Below are positions 31,065 through 31,116 of a DNA stretch of 31,116 nt, in pieces. This DNA comes from Firm-04 sp964392175. GTDB taxonomy: Bacteria > Bacillota > Clostridia > Oscillospirales > Ruminococcaceae. The translations under genes were made by a program, and so were the position numbers. The stretch spans positions 1 through 31,116 of the forward strand of contig CAYMOJ010000021.1 of assembly GCA_964392175.1 (NCBI GenBank), given 5' to 3'. The notes beneath the pieces are model-generated. The model saw only the letters and a program-made list of their open reading frames with translations. It did not search any database and was not told the DNA's origin. Positions within the stretch are counted from its first letter, which is position 1. Each line of letters opens with the position of its first letter.

Positions 31065-31116
31065 TGTCCATATGTCAATGATGTGAGACCCCAAAAGAGA
31101 AAAAACAAGAAAGATT
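31065..31116. repeat. Right arm of 52-bp terminal inverted repeat
   Basis: The exact reverse complement of bases 2-53. It begins 57 bases beyond the -35 of the sigma-unit promoter and runs to the last base of the window. Because it ends at the window edge, the repeat may continue outside. Confidence 0.95.

Overview
The window is about 31 kb of chromosomal sequence from a low-to-moderate GC Firmicute. It is most likely a gut or rumen clostridium of the Ruminococcaceae/Oscillospiraceae type. The grounds are purine-rich AGGAGG ribosome sites, frequent TTG/GTG starts, sigma-A promoters of the TTGACA-17-TATAAT kind, a MetH lacking its reactivation domain, a TmcAL-type tRNA enzyme, a BmrCD-like ABC pair and a secreted bacterial serpin. 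No rRNA, tRNA, CRISPR, phage or transposase gene is visible. No gene-free stretch exceeds 300 bases.

Layout. (1) 132-6384, plus strand: one compact operon, alr - ung - metF - MetH reactivation protein - metH - dtd, with a clear promoter and a 14-bp terminator hairpin. (2) 6562-10036, minus strand: rlmB followed by a large membrane protein that looks like a catalytically dead P-type ATPase with a 320-residue charged N-terminal tail. (3) 10199-14374, minus strand: a small membrane protein, a peptide-binding lipoprotein coupled to exonuclease III, and acetate kinase. (4) 14653-16491, plus strand: tmcAL and a YigZ-family gene, convergent with and overlapping uvrA. (5) 16481-21986, minus strand: uvrB - membrane protein - uvrA. 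(6) 22108-26685, minus strand: an AraC-type regulator followed by a heterodimeric ABC exporter pair, with an inverted-repeat candidate operator before the pair. (7) 26843-27277, plus strand: a small all-helical protein. (8) 27350-30833, minus strand: a four-gene unit, ECF sigma factor - anti-sigma-like membrane protein - lipoprotein serpin - second lipoprotein.

How the genes work together. The first operon joins cell-wall D-alanine supply, uracil repair, D-aminoacyl-tRNA proofreading and a complete methionine methylation module (methyl-THF made by MetF, used by MetH, cobalamin reactivated by a separate protein). UvrA and UvrB serve excision repair and ExoIII serves base-excision repair. AckA makes or uses acetyl phosphate, and TmcAL, which in B. 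subtilis uses acetate to modify tRNA-Met, is divergent from it.

The most unusual items are four. The sigma/anti-sigma/serpin unit looks like an envelope-signal-controlled surface protease-inhibitor system. The P-type-ATPase-derived protein has lost its catalytic motifs. The AraC/ABC module has a well-placed inverted repeat. A perfect 52-bp inverted repeat lies at the two extreme ends of the window, meaning either an invertible 31-kb segment or assembly breaks in copies of one repeat. All functions are read from sequence motifs recognised by eye; no database search was run.
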